In this document: piece after piece, positions 49,707-57,557 of the stretch
How positions within the stretch are numbered: position 1 is the stretch's first letter
Layout: each line of letters begins with the position of its first letter
Origin: Plantactinospora soyae
GTDB taxonomy: Bacteria > Actinomycetota > Actinomycetes > Mycobacteriales > Micromonosporaceae
Direction of reading: 5' to 3'
Length of the DNA: 64,000 nt
NCBI RefSeq assembly: GCF_014874095.1
Contig: NZ_JADBEB010000001.1
Span: 4,154,001 to 4,218,000 of the forward strand
Notes under the pieces: generated by a model
Database searches by the model: none
What the model was told of the DNA's origin: nothing
The model's input: only the letters and a program-made list of their open reading frames with translations
Program-made: the position numbers and the translations under genes

Positions 49707-51464
49707 CTAGAAGGGGATGTCGTCGTCGGAGAGCGCGTTGGCCCGGGAGCCGACCACCGCGAACGGATCGGCCGCCTGGGTGATCGAGCGCAGCGTCTCC
49801 GACGGGGCGGCGCCGGCCTCCGACACCCGGGTCGCCCAGGCCGGGAACGGGAAGTCCAGGCAGAGCGGCACCGGGATGTCCGGCTGGTTGACGAACATGG
49901 TGCCGGGCTTGGCCAGCAGCGCCCGCTGCCGCTGGGCGGCCGGCAGGAAGCCGTACTCCGGGCGGGACGCCTCGGCCGGGTCGAGCCGGCCGACCACCCG
50001 GATCGCCGAGTTGGTGACGATCCGCCGTTCCACCTCGCTCGCCGTCTGCTGCGCCCCGATCAGGATCACCCCGAGCGAACGGCCCCGCTCGGCGATGTCG
50101 AGCAGCACCTCCTTGATCGGGGAGGAGCCCTCCCGGGGGGCGTACTTGTTGAGCTCGTCGAGGACCACGAAGAGCAGCGGCTTCGCCGTGCCGGCCTTCT
50201 CCTTGCGCTCGAACTCGGTCTTCAGGGTCACCCCGACCACGAACCGCTGCGCCCGGTCCGGCAGGTTGTGCAGGTCGACGACGGTCACCTGGGCGCTCTC
50301 GGCGGTGTTCACGCTGTGCGGCCGGCGGGTCGCCAAGTCTCCCCGGATCAGCCGGGCCAGGTCCTTCTTGCTGCCGATCATGCGGCGGGCGAACGCGTTG
50401 ACCGTGCCCATGTTGACCGCGCTGCCGGCCCAGTCCGTCCGGGTCTCGTCGTCGGTGAGCTGCTCGACGACGTGGTCCACCAGGTCGGGGTAGGAGTTGA
50501 TCCGGACCCCGTCGATGCTCACCCCGCCGTCGGCGGGTTGGGCGTACCGGGCCAGGTGGGCGGCGACCGAGTGCACCACCATCGTGTACTGCTGGCGTTC
50601 GTCGTCGGCGTCGGCGAAGACGTACGGCAGCAGGCGGTCGGCGCAGAACTCGGTGAGCGTCCAGTAGAAGCTGTCGACCCCGGCGAGCCGGCTGCTCACG
50701 TCCGGGGTGCCGGAGGAGTCCCCGGGCCGGGGCGGCGCGTAGACCCTGACATCCGGGAACGCCCCGGCGGTCAGCCCCAGTTTCGCGTACGTCGCCCGGG
50801 TGGGGTCGTCGAGCCGGCTGTTGGGGTGGTCGAGGAAGAGCAGGTCCTCGCCCTTGACGTTGAAGATCAGCGCCTTGGCGTTGACCGCGTCGCCACCGAG
50901 GACGCCGGAGCGGAACACCGAGTAGAGCAGGAAGGTGGCGAAGCTGGTCTTGGTCGCCACCCCGGAGATGCCGGAGATCGAGACGTGTGCGCCCCGGCTG
51001 CCGTCCAGGAAGTCGGCGTTGAGGTAGACCGGCACGCCGTCCCGGCCCATGCCCATCGGCACCCGCCGTTCCATCCGGTCGAAGTGCAGCGCCGCCGAGC
51101 GGGCCTCACCCTCGGCCCGGTAGACCAGCGCACCGGGGGAGGGCGGCACGTAGAACTCCGGGTCGACCCGGGTGGTGGTGATCTCGGCCGCCTCCTGCAC
51201 CAGCGCCGGCAGCGTGCCGTCGGCGATGGCGAAGACGTCGGAGTCGAACTGGGCACCCTCGTGCCGGGCCCGGACCTGGGTGACCACTCCGGCGATGGTG
51301 ACCGGTTCCCGGTCCGGCAGCTCGCGCCGGGTCACCACCACGTCGTCGAGTTGCAGGTAACAGCCGGGTGTGACGGCGGTCCAGAACTGCAGCGGGGTGG
51401 CGTCGGCGGTGCCGAGCACCCGGCCGACCTCCGCGCCGGGGGCCTCCGGTCGGGTGTCGGTCAC
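49707..51464 (-). CDS. herA: HerA-like hexameric DNA translocase ATPase
   Basis: 585-residue FtsK/HerA-superfamily ATPase. Residues 12-70 form the HAS-barrel (VGRVLGTADATPLQFW, EPVTIAGVVTQV). The P-loop is the variant GISGVATKTSF (Lys172) instead of GxxGxGKS/T, Walker B is FVVLDELNKYAP, and a catalytic arginine-like VVGRLDPAE segment follows. HerA rings translocate on DNA and stimulate NurA. It is the first gene of the four-gene operon. The GTG start at 51464 has no clear ribosome-binding site, so a leaderless start or an alternative upstream promoter is possible. Confidence 0.88.
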   Translation of the reverse strand: MTDTRPEAPGAEVGRVLGTADATPLQFWTAVTPGCYLQLDDVVVTRRELPDREPVTIAGVVTQVRARHEGAQFDSDVFAIADGTLPALVQEAAEITTTRVDPEFYVPPSPGALVYRAEGEARSAALHFDRMERRVPMGMGRDGVPVYLNADFLDGSRGAHVSISGISGVATKTSFATFLLYSVFRSGVLGGDAVNAKALIFNVKGEDLLFLDHPNSRLDDPTRATYAKLGLTAGAFPDVRVYAPPRPGDSSGTPDVSSRLAGVDSFYWTLTEFCADRLLPYVFADADDERQQYTMVVHSVAAHLARYAQPADGGVSIDGVRINSYPDLVDHVVEQLTDDETRTDWAGSAVNMGTVNAFARRMIGSKKDLARLIRGDLATRRPHSVNTAESAQVTVVDLHNLPDRAQRFVVGVTLKTEFERKEKAGTAKPLLFVVLDELNKYAPREGSSPIKEVLLDIAERGRSLGVILIGAQQTASEVERRIVTNSAIRVVGRLDPAEASRPEYGFLPAAQRQRALLAKPGTMFVNQPDIPVPLCLDFPFPAWATRVSEAGAAPSETLRSITQAADPFAVVGSRANALSDDDIPF

Positions 51465-51678
51465 CGCGCGGACCCGGTCAAAGCGAGAATCTGGTCAAGG
51501 CACACGAGTCGCATCCTGCCTCACTAGTACGACACCATGCCACGCGACGCGGCGATGGAGCCGGGGGATCGGGTCGGCCCGCCCGGTTCGTCCGTGGTCG
51601 GCGGTACACGACTCCTTTCCGCCGCATTCACCAAATCTTGCCGGTTGGCGCCAGATCGCCCCCGTAACCTGCTGGACC

Positions 51679-53094
51679 ATGACGATCTTCCATATTCGGG
51701 CGTCCGTCGCGTCCCTCGTCCTGGCCGCCTCCCTCGGTACGGTCACCGCCTCGGTCACCGCCGTCGGGCCGGCGTCGGCGCAGCCGGGTCGGGTGCACGT
51801 GTCGGAGAACTTCGACTCCGGGGTACTGCCGGCGGGCTGGCGGGCGATCGACGGCACCTGGCGGGTGCAGAACGGCCGGCTCTACGGCACCTCCGCCAGT
51901 TCCAGCCAGAACAACAAGATCACCTTTGGTGCCCATCTGGAGCACTTCCGGTTCGAGGCGACCGTACGCTTCGAGTCGGTCAGCGCGAGCACCAGGTGGG
52001 CGGCCCTCGGCCTGGACGTACCGGCCGGCGGTGCCACCCCGTGGTGGATCGCCACCATGCGCAGTGGCACGACGGCGGCCAACGGGCTGGAGTTCGCCGA
52101 GCGCACCACCGGGAACACCTGGAACGTGACCGACACCGCCGCCGCGCCGACGGCCGCCGGCACCGGACGGGACGTACAGGTCGCCGCCGAGGTGCACGGC
52201 AGCCAGGCGCGGTGGTTCTTCGCCGGCCGGGAGGTGCTGCGGACCGGCAGCCTGCGCCGGTCCGGCACCGCCGGTCAGGCGCTGTTCGTCAACGGCGCCA
52301 CCGTCTCCTTCGACAACGTCCGGGTGACCGAGCTGGCCCCGAGCGCCCTGATCCGCCCACCGGGCACCCCGCTGACGGTGATCGCGCACCGGGGCGCCTC
52401 GGCGGCGGCGCCGGAGAACACCCTGGTCGCCCAGGACCTCGCCCGGCGCGGCGGCGCGGACTGGATCGAGAACGACGTGCAGCCGAGCAGCGACGGCGTG
52501 CCGTTCGTGCTGCACGACGCCACCGTCGACCGGACCACCAACGGCACCGGAAGAATCCGCGCGCTGACCAGCGCCCAGCTCAAGGCGCTGGACGCCGGTT
52601 CCTGGTTCGCCCCGCAGTACGCCGGGGTCCGGATGCCGACCCTGGCCGAGCAGTTGGCGGACCTGCGTACCCGGGGCGGTCGGCTGCTGCTGGAGATCAA
52701 GGGTGCGCACACCCGGGCCGAGGTGTCCCGGATCGTCTCGCTGGTCCGCGAGCAGCAGATGGCCGACCGGGTACTGGTGCAGAGTTTCGAGGTCGACGTC
52801 CTGCGGTACACCCGCGAACTGGCTCCGGAGCTTCCGCTCGGGCTGCTCCGCAGCACCCTCGACGCCAATCCGGTGGCGATCTCCGCCCAGCTCGGCCTGG
52901 CCGCGTACAACCCCTCCTCGGCCGCCCTGCTGACCCGGCCGGCGGTCGTCGCCGACCTGCACCGGGCCGGGATCGCCACGATGGTCTGGACCGTCGACAC
53001 CGCCAGCGCCTGGCAGCAGCTCGACTCGCTCGGGGTCGACGGCGTCATCACCAACCGCCCCGCCGAGCTGGTGGCGTGGAACGCCACGCACTAG
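51679..53094 (+). CDS. Secreted glycerophosphodiester phosphodiesterase with N-terminal LamG-like domain
   Basis: 471-residue exported enzyme. A Sec signal peptide spans residues 1-35 (cleavage after ASA-QP). A beta-sandwich domain (about 40-215; [30 protein letters not shown]) resembles concanavalin/3-keto-disaccharide hydrolase-like modules and may bind wall glycans. The GDPD TIM barrel follows: VIAHRGASAAAPENT (catalytic His-Arg), WIENDVQPSSDGVPFVLHD (metal Glu/Asp and His) and MVWTVDT at the end. It probably hydrolyses glycerophosphodiesters or teichoic-acid-like polymers outside the cell. The ATG at 51679 lacks a strong ribosome-binding site. Confidence 0.92.
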   Translation: MTIFHIRASVASLVLAASLGTVTASVTAVGPASAQPGRVHVSENFDSGVLPAGWRAIDGTWRVQNGRLYGTSASSSQNNKITFGAHLEHFRFEATVRFESVSASTRWAALGLDVPAGGATPWWIATMRSGTTAANGLEFAERTTGNTWNVTDTAAAPTAAGTGRDVQVAAEVHGSQARWFFAGREVLRTGSLRRSGTAGQALFVNGATVSFDNVRVTELAPSALIRPPGTPLTVIAHRGASAAAPENTLVAQDLARRGGADWIENDVQPSSDGVPFVLHDATVDRTTNGTGRIRALTSAQLKALDAGSWFAPQYAGVRMPTLAEQLADLRTRGGRLLLEIKGAHTRAEVSRIVSLVREQQMADRVLVQSFEVDVLRYTRELAPELPLGLLRSTLDANPVAISAQLGLAAYNPSSAALLTRPAVVADLHRAGIATMVWTVDTASAWQQLDSLGVDGVITNRPAELVAWNATH

Positions 53095-53098
53095 AGAT

Positions 53099-53152
53099 GT
53101 AAGGAAGGGCCCCCCATTAGCGCTTTCGGCAGATGAAGGGGCCCTTTTTAAC
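53099..53152 (+). repeat. 54-bp dispersed palindromic element, copy 3 (diverged)
   Basis: Same length and layout as copies at 1813-1866 and 37215-37268, with arms GTAAGGAAGGGCCCC and GAAGGGGCCCTTTTTAAC but a different centre (CATTAGCGCTTTCGGCAGAT). It lies between the convergent phosphodiesterase and RibD-like genes. Read rightward, its second arm ends in TTTTT, as in an intrinsic terminator. Confidence 0.8.
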
Positions 53153-53155
53153 ACC

Positions 53156-53899
53156 TCAGGCGCGGGTGTAGCGGAGCATCAGCGAGTCCTGCACGGTGAG
53201 TACGTGCCGGAGCGCCATGCCCCGCAACTCGGTCGTCGGTCCGGCGGTGATCCGCCCGGCGCCCGGGCCGGTGACCAGCGGCGCCACCGTCAGGCACACC
53301 TCGTCGACCAGATCGGCCGCGGTGAGCGAGCCGAACAGGTGCGGGCCGCCCTCGCAGAGCAGTTGCCGGTGGCCCCGGCGGTGCAGTTCGGCCAGGCCGG
53401 CGGTGAGGTCGACCCGGTCGTCGCCGACCCGGACCAGTTCGGCGACGTCGGCGAGCCCGGCCGGTGCGGTGGCGTGCGCGGAGGTCAGCACCACCGGCCG
53501 GACCGGCGCGTCGGCGAAGACCGCCGACTCCGGGTCGAGGTTCAGCGCCAGGGAGACCACGACCAGGGTCGGGTACTCGGCCAGCCCCTGTTCGCGTCGC
53601 CAGGCGCGGCGCGGCTCGTTGAGCCGGACCGCCCGGTAACCCTCGTGGCGTAGCGTCCCGGCGCCGACCACCAGCGCGTCGCAGAGCATCCGCAGCAGGC
53701 CGAAGACCCGCTTGTCGGGCTTACCGGAGAGCCCCTCGGAATGGCCCTCCACCTCCACCGCGCCGTCGATGCTGGCCACGAAGTTCATCCGCAGCCGGGG
53801 CCCCTGGCCGCGTGGATAGAGCGCGATCAGTTCCTCGTCGTCCAGCGACGTCGCCGTCGGAGCGGGCCAGAGGCGGGTTATTCCGACATTCCCGGTCAT
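53156..53899 (-). CDS. RibD C-terminal / dihydrofolate reductase-like pyrimidine reductase
   Basis: 247-residue NADPH-dependent reductase of the RibD-C/DHFR-like fold. LRMNFVASIDGAVEVEG is the substrate-binding start, LLRMLCDALVVGAGTLRHEGY the central helix, and QLLCEGGPHLFGSLTAADLVDEVCLTVAPLVTG the C-terminal signature. The deaminase domain of bifunctional RibD is absent, so it may be a stand-alone 5-amino-6-(ribosylamino)uracil phosphate reductase or a paralogue. Its ATG overlaps the stop of a 39-residue Cys-rich ORF by 4 bases. Confidence 0.88.
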   Translation of the reverse strand: MTGNVGITRLWPAPTATSLDDEELIALYPRGQGPRLRMNFVASIDGAVEVEGHSEGLSGKPDKRVFGLLRMLCDALVVGAGTLRHEGYRAVRLNEPRRAWRREQGLAEYPTLVVVSLALNLDPESAVFADAPVRPVVLTSAHATAPAGLADVAELVRVGDDRVDLTAGLAELHRRGHRQLLCEGGPHLFGSLTAADLVDEVCLTVAPLVTGPGAGRITAGPTTELRGMALRHVLTVQDSLMLRYTRA

Positions 53900-54015
53900 T
53901 CGCTGGCCGGACCGGTGACCGGAGGGACGGGTGCGGGGGTACGGTGCTGGCAGTCGCACCAGTTGCGACCCCGGCAGTCGTCGTGCCTGCTGTCCCGGCA
54001 CGCTCGGCAGATCAT
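53896..54015 (-). CDS. 39-residue cysteine-rich mini-protein coupled to the RibD-like gene
   Basis: Small ORF, ATG at 54015, translating MICRACRDSRHDDCRGRNWC and continuing DCQHR, with a Pro-rich end. Five Cys (positions 3, 6, 14, 20, 22) plus His residues make a compact metal- or cluster-binding knuckle. Its stop overlaps the RibD-like ATG (53896-53899, ATGA), so translation of the reductase depends on it. Similar tiny proteins occur widely in actinomycetes, as far as I recall, without a known function. It is divergent from the pRiA4b ORF-3 gene, 30 bases away. Confidence 0.7.
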   Translation of the reverse strand: MICRACRDSRHDDCRGRNWCDCQHRTPAPVPPVTGPASE

Positions 54016-54045
54016 GCCGGTAAGCCTATGCCGAGAGGATGGGAG

Positions 54046-54591
54046 ATGCGTCGTCAGATCTTCCAGCTCAAGGTGTCCCTTGCCGACGTCACGCCGCCGG
54101 TCTGGCGGCGGGTGCTCGTGCCGGGCGGGTACACCCTGGACCGGGTGCACCGGCTGTTCCAGTGCGTGCTGGGCTGGCAGGACTGTCACCTGCACTCGTT
54201 CGACATCGACGGCTCCCAGTACGGCGAGCCGGATCCCGAGGGGGAGTTGACACTGCGCGACGAGCTGGACACCCGGCTCGACGCGGTGGCGACCAAGGGT
54301 GGCCGCTTCCTCTACACGTACGACTTCGGCGACTGGTGGGAGCACGAGGTCACCGTCGAGGACGCGTTCGGGGCCGATCCCGAGGAGCGGTACCCGCTCT
54401 GCTCGGCCGGCGAGGGTGCCTGCCCGCCCGAGGACGTGGGCGGTCCGTTCGGCTACCGCCAGTTCCTGGCCGCGCTGGCCGATCCGGGGCATCCGGAGCA
54501 CGAGTCGATGCGCGGCTGGCTGGGCCGGTCCTTCGATCCGTCGGTCTTCGATCCCGGCCGGGCGACGACTCTGGCGCGCTGGCTCAGCTGA
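54046..54591 (+). CDS. Plasmid pRiA4b ORF-3 family protein
   Basis: 181-residue protein of the pRiA4b ORF-3 / IS1096 TnpR-like family. RQIFQLKVSLADVTPPVWRR, the central HLHSFDIDGSQYG, FLYTYDFGDWWEHEVTVED and CPPEDVGGPFGY are all diagnostic. Despite the family name no transposase is nearby. The fold is uncharacterised; a nucleic-acid-related role has been suggested. The ATG at 54046 follows AGAGGATGGGAG; an in-frame ATG at 54028 has no ribosome-binding site. Confidence 0.9.
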   Translation: MRRQIFQLKVSLADVTPPVWRRVLVPGGYTLDRVHRLFQCVLGWQDCHLHSFDIDGSQYGEPDPEGELTLRDELDTRLDAVATKGGRFLYTYDFGDWWEHEVTVEDAFGADPEERYPLCSAGEGACPPEDVGGPFGYRQFLAALADPGHPEHESMRGWLGRSFDPSVFDPGRATTLARWLS

Positions 54592-54842
54592 GTCCGGCCG
54601 TACTGCCCGAGGACGCGAAGACCGCCGGCCCGCGCCGGTGCCGAGGCGACCACTGTGGATCGATCGTACGTCGTTGTCCCGTCGGCGGGCCGCGAGGCGT
54701 CGTACCTGTGCGGTGCGGGGGATTTCGGGCTGGTTTGCGCCCTCGGACGGCGGTCGGCCGGTGACCGAACAACGGCCCGTTCATTACCTCGGGGATAACG
54801 TCCGCTTTGCGGGTGAGTGACCCCGCGCGGTCGGTAACGAAA

Positions 54843-54856
54843 TGGGAACGCTCCCA
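54843..54856. promoter_or_regulatory. CebR-type operator 1
   Basis: TGGGAACGCTCCCA matches 13 of 14 bases of the Streptomyces CebR box TGGGAGCGCTCCCA. It lies 8 bases upstream of the -35 hexamer. Confidence 0.85.
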
Positions 54857-54864
54857 TCCGCCCA

Positions 54865-54893
54865 TTGACACCCTGGAAACCCGCCGGCAATCT
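54865..54893 (+). promoter_or_regulatory. cebE promoter
   Basis: A perfect -35, TTGACA (54865-54870), is followed after 17 bases by CAATCT (54888-54893), an acceptable actinomycete -10. Transcription should begin near 54900, within operator 2. Confidence 0.6.
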
Positions 54894-54895
54894 CA

Positions 54896-54909
54896 TGGGA
54901 GCGCTCCCG
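54896..54909. promoter_or_regulatory. CebR-type operator 2
   Basis: TGGGAGCGCTCCCG matches 13 of 14 bases of the CebR box and covers the expected transcription start. Its centre is 53 bases from that of operator 1, about five helical turns, so two repressor dimers would face the same side and bracket the promoter. Confidence 0.85.
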
Positions 54910-54915
54910 GAGGTT

Positions 54916-54931
54916 TGTGGCCCAGGCCACA
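54916..54931. promoter_or_regulatory. CRP/GlxR-like palindrome or leader hairpin
   Basis: TGTGGCC-CA-GGCCACA extends to a 20-base palindrome, TTTGTGGCCCAGGCCACAAA (54914-54933). The half-sites are the same as at 7073-7088. Being just downstream of the start site, it could block elongation when bound or fold as an RNA hairpin. Confidence 0.5.
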
Positions 54932-55134
54932 AATCTGCTGGCGTGGCGTCACACGATCCCCACCGCACGGCGCCGGGCCCGCTCTCCCGTGCCGGTCGGC
55001 GGGCAGGGCGCACCGCGAACCTGAGACACCGGAAACCCTGAGGAACGCACGGCAGCACCGGCACCACCAGCACCGTCAGGCACACCAATCTCAGCCACCA
55101 CAAAAACGAGTTACCCACCTGAGAGGGGTCAGGG

Positions 55135-56448
55135 ATGAGCGTCATCAGGCGCCGGCTCCGCACTGTCGCGGTCGCCGCGCTCGCCGCGGGCGTGGCTCTC
55201 GGCAGCACGGCGTGCAGTAAGAGCAACGACAATGAGGGGTCGACCGGCGAGGGAGGGGAGGTCAAGCTCGTTCTGCAGACCTTCCAGAACTTCGGCTACG
55301 ACCAGGCCCTCAAGGACTTCGAGGCGGCCAACCCGACCATCAAGGTCGAGCACCAGAAGATGGGCGAGCTGCGGGACTTCCAGCCCAAGCTGGTGCAGTG
55401 GCTCGCGGCGGGCAGCGGCGCCGGCGATGTGGTCGGTCTGGAAGAGGGCGTGCTGCTGCAGTACGTGCAGAACCACGACAAGTTCGCCAACCTGCTGGAA
55501 CTCGGCGCCGACGAACTGAAGACCACCTTCCCGGAGTGGAAGTGGAACAACGCCCTGACCCCGGACGGCAAGAAGCTGATCGGGCTCGGCACCGACGTCG
55601 GCGGACTCGCCATGTGCTACCGCAAGGACCTGTTCGGGGCGGCCGGCCTGCCGACCGACCGCGAAGAGGTGTCCAAGCGGATCGGCACCTGGCAGGACTA
55701 CATCGCGCTGGGCAAGGAGTTCAAGGCCAGCGGTAAGGCCAAGGCAGCCTGGCTGGACAGCGGGACGAGCCTGATGCAGCCGTACATCATGCAGAACTCG
55801 GAGACCTTCTTCTTCGACAAGGACAACAAGTTCATCGGCGACACCAACCCGGTGATCAAGCAGACCTGGGACATGGGCCTGCAGATGGCGGCCGACGGCC
55901 TGACCGCCAAGGCGCAGCGCTGGAGCGGTGACTGGGACGCGGCGTTCAAGAACAACGCCTTCGCGACCCTGCCCTGCCCGGCCTGGATGACCGAGGGTGT
56001 CATCAAGCCGCGGTCCGGCCCGGCCAACGCCGGCAAGTGGGACATCGCCAAGATCCCCGGTGGTGGCGGCAACTGGGGCGGTTCCTACCTCGCGGTGCCG
56101 GCGCAGACCAAGCACCCGAAGGAGGCGTACCTGCTGGCGAAGTACCTGACCAGCAAGGCGGGCCACCTGGCGGCGTTCAAGGAGGCCGGTGCGATGCCGT
56201 CCGACATCGCCGGCATCGAGGACCCGGCGTTCAAGGACCAGAAGAGCGAGTACTTCAGCGGCGCCCCCACCGGCCAGATCTTCGGCGAGAGCGTCAAGAA
56301 CATGAAGCCGGTCTTCCTCGGCCCCAAGCACCAGCAGGTCTGGGAGACCATCGTCGAGCCGCAGATGCAGGCGGCCGAGCGTGGCCAGCTCAGTTCCGCT
56401 GCCGCCTGGAAGAAGGCGATGGACGAGGCCAAGAAGGCGACGAGCTGA
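55135..56448 (+). CDS. cebE: Cellobiose/cellotriose ABC transporter substrate-binding lipoprotein
   Basis: 437-residue extracellular sugar-binding protein. The lipoprotein signal ends at Cys27 (GSTACSKSND). VKLVLQTFQNFGYDQALKDFEAANP is the typical start of carbohydrate-family 1 binding proteins; EGVLLQYV, GTDVGGLAMCYRKDLF and GNWGGSYLAVPAQTKHPKEA follow. Identity as CebE rests on context: two CebR boxes upstream, two MalFG-type permeases, a GH1 beta-glucosidase and a LacI regulator in the order of the Streptomyces ceb locus. The ATPase is not encoded here; ceb systems share MsiK from elsewhere. Confidence 0.88.
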   Translation: MSVIRRRLRTVAVAALAAGVALGSTACSKSNDNEGSTGEGGEVKLVLQTFQNFGYDQALKDFEAANPTIKVEHQKMGELRDFQPKLVQWLAAGSGAGDVVGLEEGVLLQYVQNHDKFANLLELGADELKTTFPEWKWNNALTPDGKKLIGLGTDVGGLAMCYRKDLFGAAGLPTDREEVSKRIGTWQDYIALGKEFKASGKAKAAWLDSGTSLMQPYIMQNSETFFFDKDNKFIGDTNPVIKQTWDMGLQMAADGLTAKAQRWSGDWDAAFKNNAFATLPCPAWMTEGVIKPRSGPANAGKWDIAKIPGGGGNWGGSYLAVPAQTKHPKEAYLLAKYLTSKAGHLAAFKEAGAMPSDIAGIEDPAFKDQKSEYFSGAPTGQIFGESVKNMKPVFLGPKHQQVWETIVEPQMQAAERGQLSSAAAWKKAMDEAKKATS

Positions 56449-56467
56449 GTCGTCGGTGACCCGCCGA

Positions 56468-56494
56468 GCCCACGGGCAGCCCGTGCCCGTGGGC
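56468..56494. other. Hairpin 1 in the cebE-cebF gap
   Basis: Perfect 11-base stem GCCCACGGGCA / TGCCCGTGGGC with a 5-base loop. Probably attenuates read-through or protects cebE mRNA 3' ends so that binding protein exceeds permease. Confidence 0.7.
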
Positions 56495-56501
56495 CGGCGC
56501 T

Positions 56502-56531
56502 GGCGCCCACACCCGCCCGGGTGTGGGCGCC
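56502..56531. other. Hairpin 2 in the cebE-cebF gap
   Basis: Perfect 14-base stem GGCGCCCACACCCG / CGGGTGTGGGCGCC with only two loop bases, 7 bases after hairpin 1 and 43 bases before the cebF start. Confidence 0.75.
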
Positions 56532-56573
56532 GCCGCGAGGTCACCCGCCGCCCACCCTCCGGAAGGACCTGCA

Positions 56574-57557
56574 ATGAGTTCTGCTGTCGGCGCGGCACCG
56601 CCACGGCACGCTGCCACGCCATCCCCCTCCGACCCGGTGCATCGCCGGCGGTCGTACCGCCTCGGCCGCTGGGACATCAAGTACTCCCCATACCTCTACG
56701 TCGCCCCGTTCTTCGTCCTCTTCGGGATCTTCGGGCTCTTCCCGGTCCTGTACACGGTCTGGGTCTCGCTCTTCGAGTACGACCTGCTCAGCGACACCAA
56801 AGAGTTCGTCGGCATGGAGAACTACCGCGTCGTCCTGGGTGACGCCCAGTTCTGGAACGCGGCGTACAACACCGTCGGCATGTTCGTGGTCAGCACGGTG
56901 CCCCAGCTCATCGTGGCGCTGATGATCGCCAACCTGCTGAACCGCCAGATGCGGGCCCGCACCCTGCTCCGGATGGGGATCGTCATCCCCAACATCACCT
57001 CGGTCGCGGCGGTCGGCATCATCTTCGCGCTGATCTTCGCCGATCGGTACGGCCTGGTGAACTGGGTGCTCGGCACCGTCGGCATCGATCCGATCGCCTG
57101 GCGGGACAACCGGTACGCCTCCTGGTTCGCGATCGCCACGATGGTCGACTGGCGGTGGACCGGCTACAACGCGTTGATCTACCTGGGCGCCATGCAGGCC
57201 ATTCCCAAGGACCTGTACGAGTCGGCCGCCCTGGACGGCGCCTCGACCTGGCGGCAGTTCTGGAAGATCACCGTCCCGCTGATCCGGCCGACCATCCTCT
57301 TCACGATCATCATCTCGACCATCGGCGGTCTCCAGCTCTTCACCGAGCCCCTGATGTACGGGTACGGCCTGATCCGTGGTGGCGCGTCGAACGAGTTCCA
57401 GACGCTGGCCATGTACATCTACGAACGGACCTTCACCGGCAACTTCGAGTACGGGTCGGGTGCGGCCATGTCCTGGCTGCTCTTCCTGATGATCATCGTA
57501 TTCGCGCTGATCAACTTCGCGCTGGTCCGCCGCTCGGTCAAGGGGGAGAAGAAGTGA
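56574..57557 (+). CDS. cebF: Cellobiose/cellotriose ABC transporter permease (MalF type)
   Basis: 327-residue inner-membrane permease with six predicted helices; [20 protein letters not shown] is the first. The EAA loop contacting the ATPase is [20 protein letters not shown]. It begins at the ATG at 56574 after GGAAGGACCTGCA and overlaps cebG by 4 bases (57554-57557). Two strong hairpins lie just upstream. It forms a heterodimer with CebG for import of cellulose-derived oligosaccharides. Confidence 0.9.
   Translation: MSSAVGAAPPRHAATPSPSDPVHRRRSYRLGRWDIKYSPYLYVAPFFVLFGIFGLFPVLYTVWVSLFEYDLLSDTKEFVGMENYRVVLGDAQFWNAAYNTVGMFVVSTVPQLIVALMIANLLNRQMRARTLLRMGIVIPNITSVAAVGIIFALIFADRYGLVNWVLGTVGIDPIAWRDNRYASWFAIATMVDWRWTGYNALIYLGAMQAIPKDLYESAALDGASTWRQFWKITVPLIRPTILFTIIISTIGGLQLFTEPLMYGYGLIRGGASNEFQTLAMYIYERTFTGNFEYGSGAAMSWLLFLMIIVFALINFALVRRSVKGEKK

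Larger units (their letters stand above)
54592..55134 (+). promoter_or_regulatory. 543-base control region of the ceb operon
   Basis: No gene is seen between the pRiA4b ORF-3 gene and cebE. The first 250 bases hold nothing recognisable. From 54843 there is a compact promoter array: CebR-type box, TTGACA -35, probable -10, a second CebR-type box and a CRP-like palindrome (listed separately). About 200 bases of untranslated leader then follow to the cebE ribosome-binding site GAGAGGGG. Confidence 0.75.

Noticed and set aside
54046-54591. Evidence of an insertion sequence because of the pRiA4b ORF-3 / IS1096 TnpR-like family name
   Set aside because: No transposase, terminal inverted repeats or target duplications are visible around the gene.
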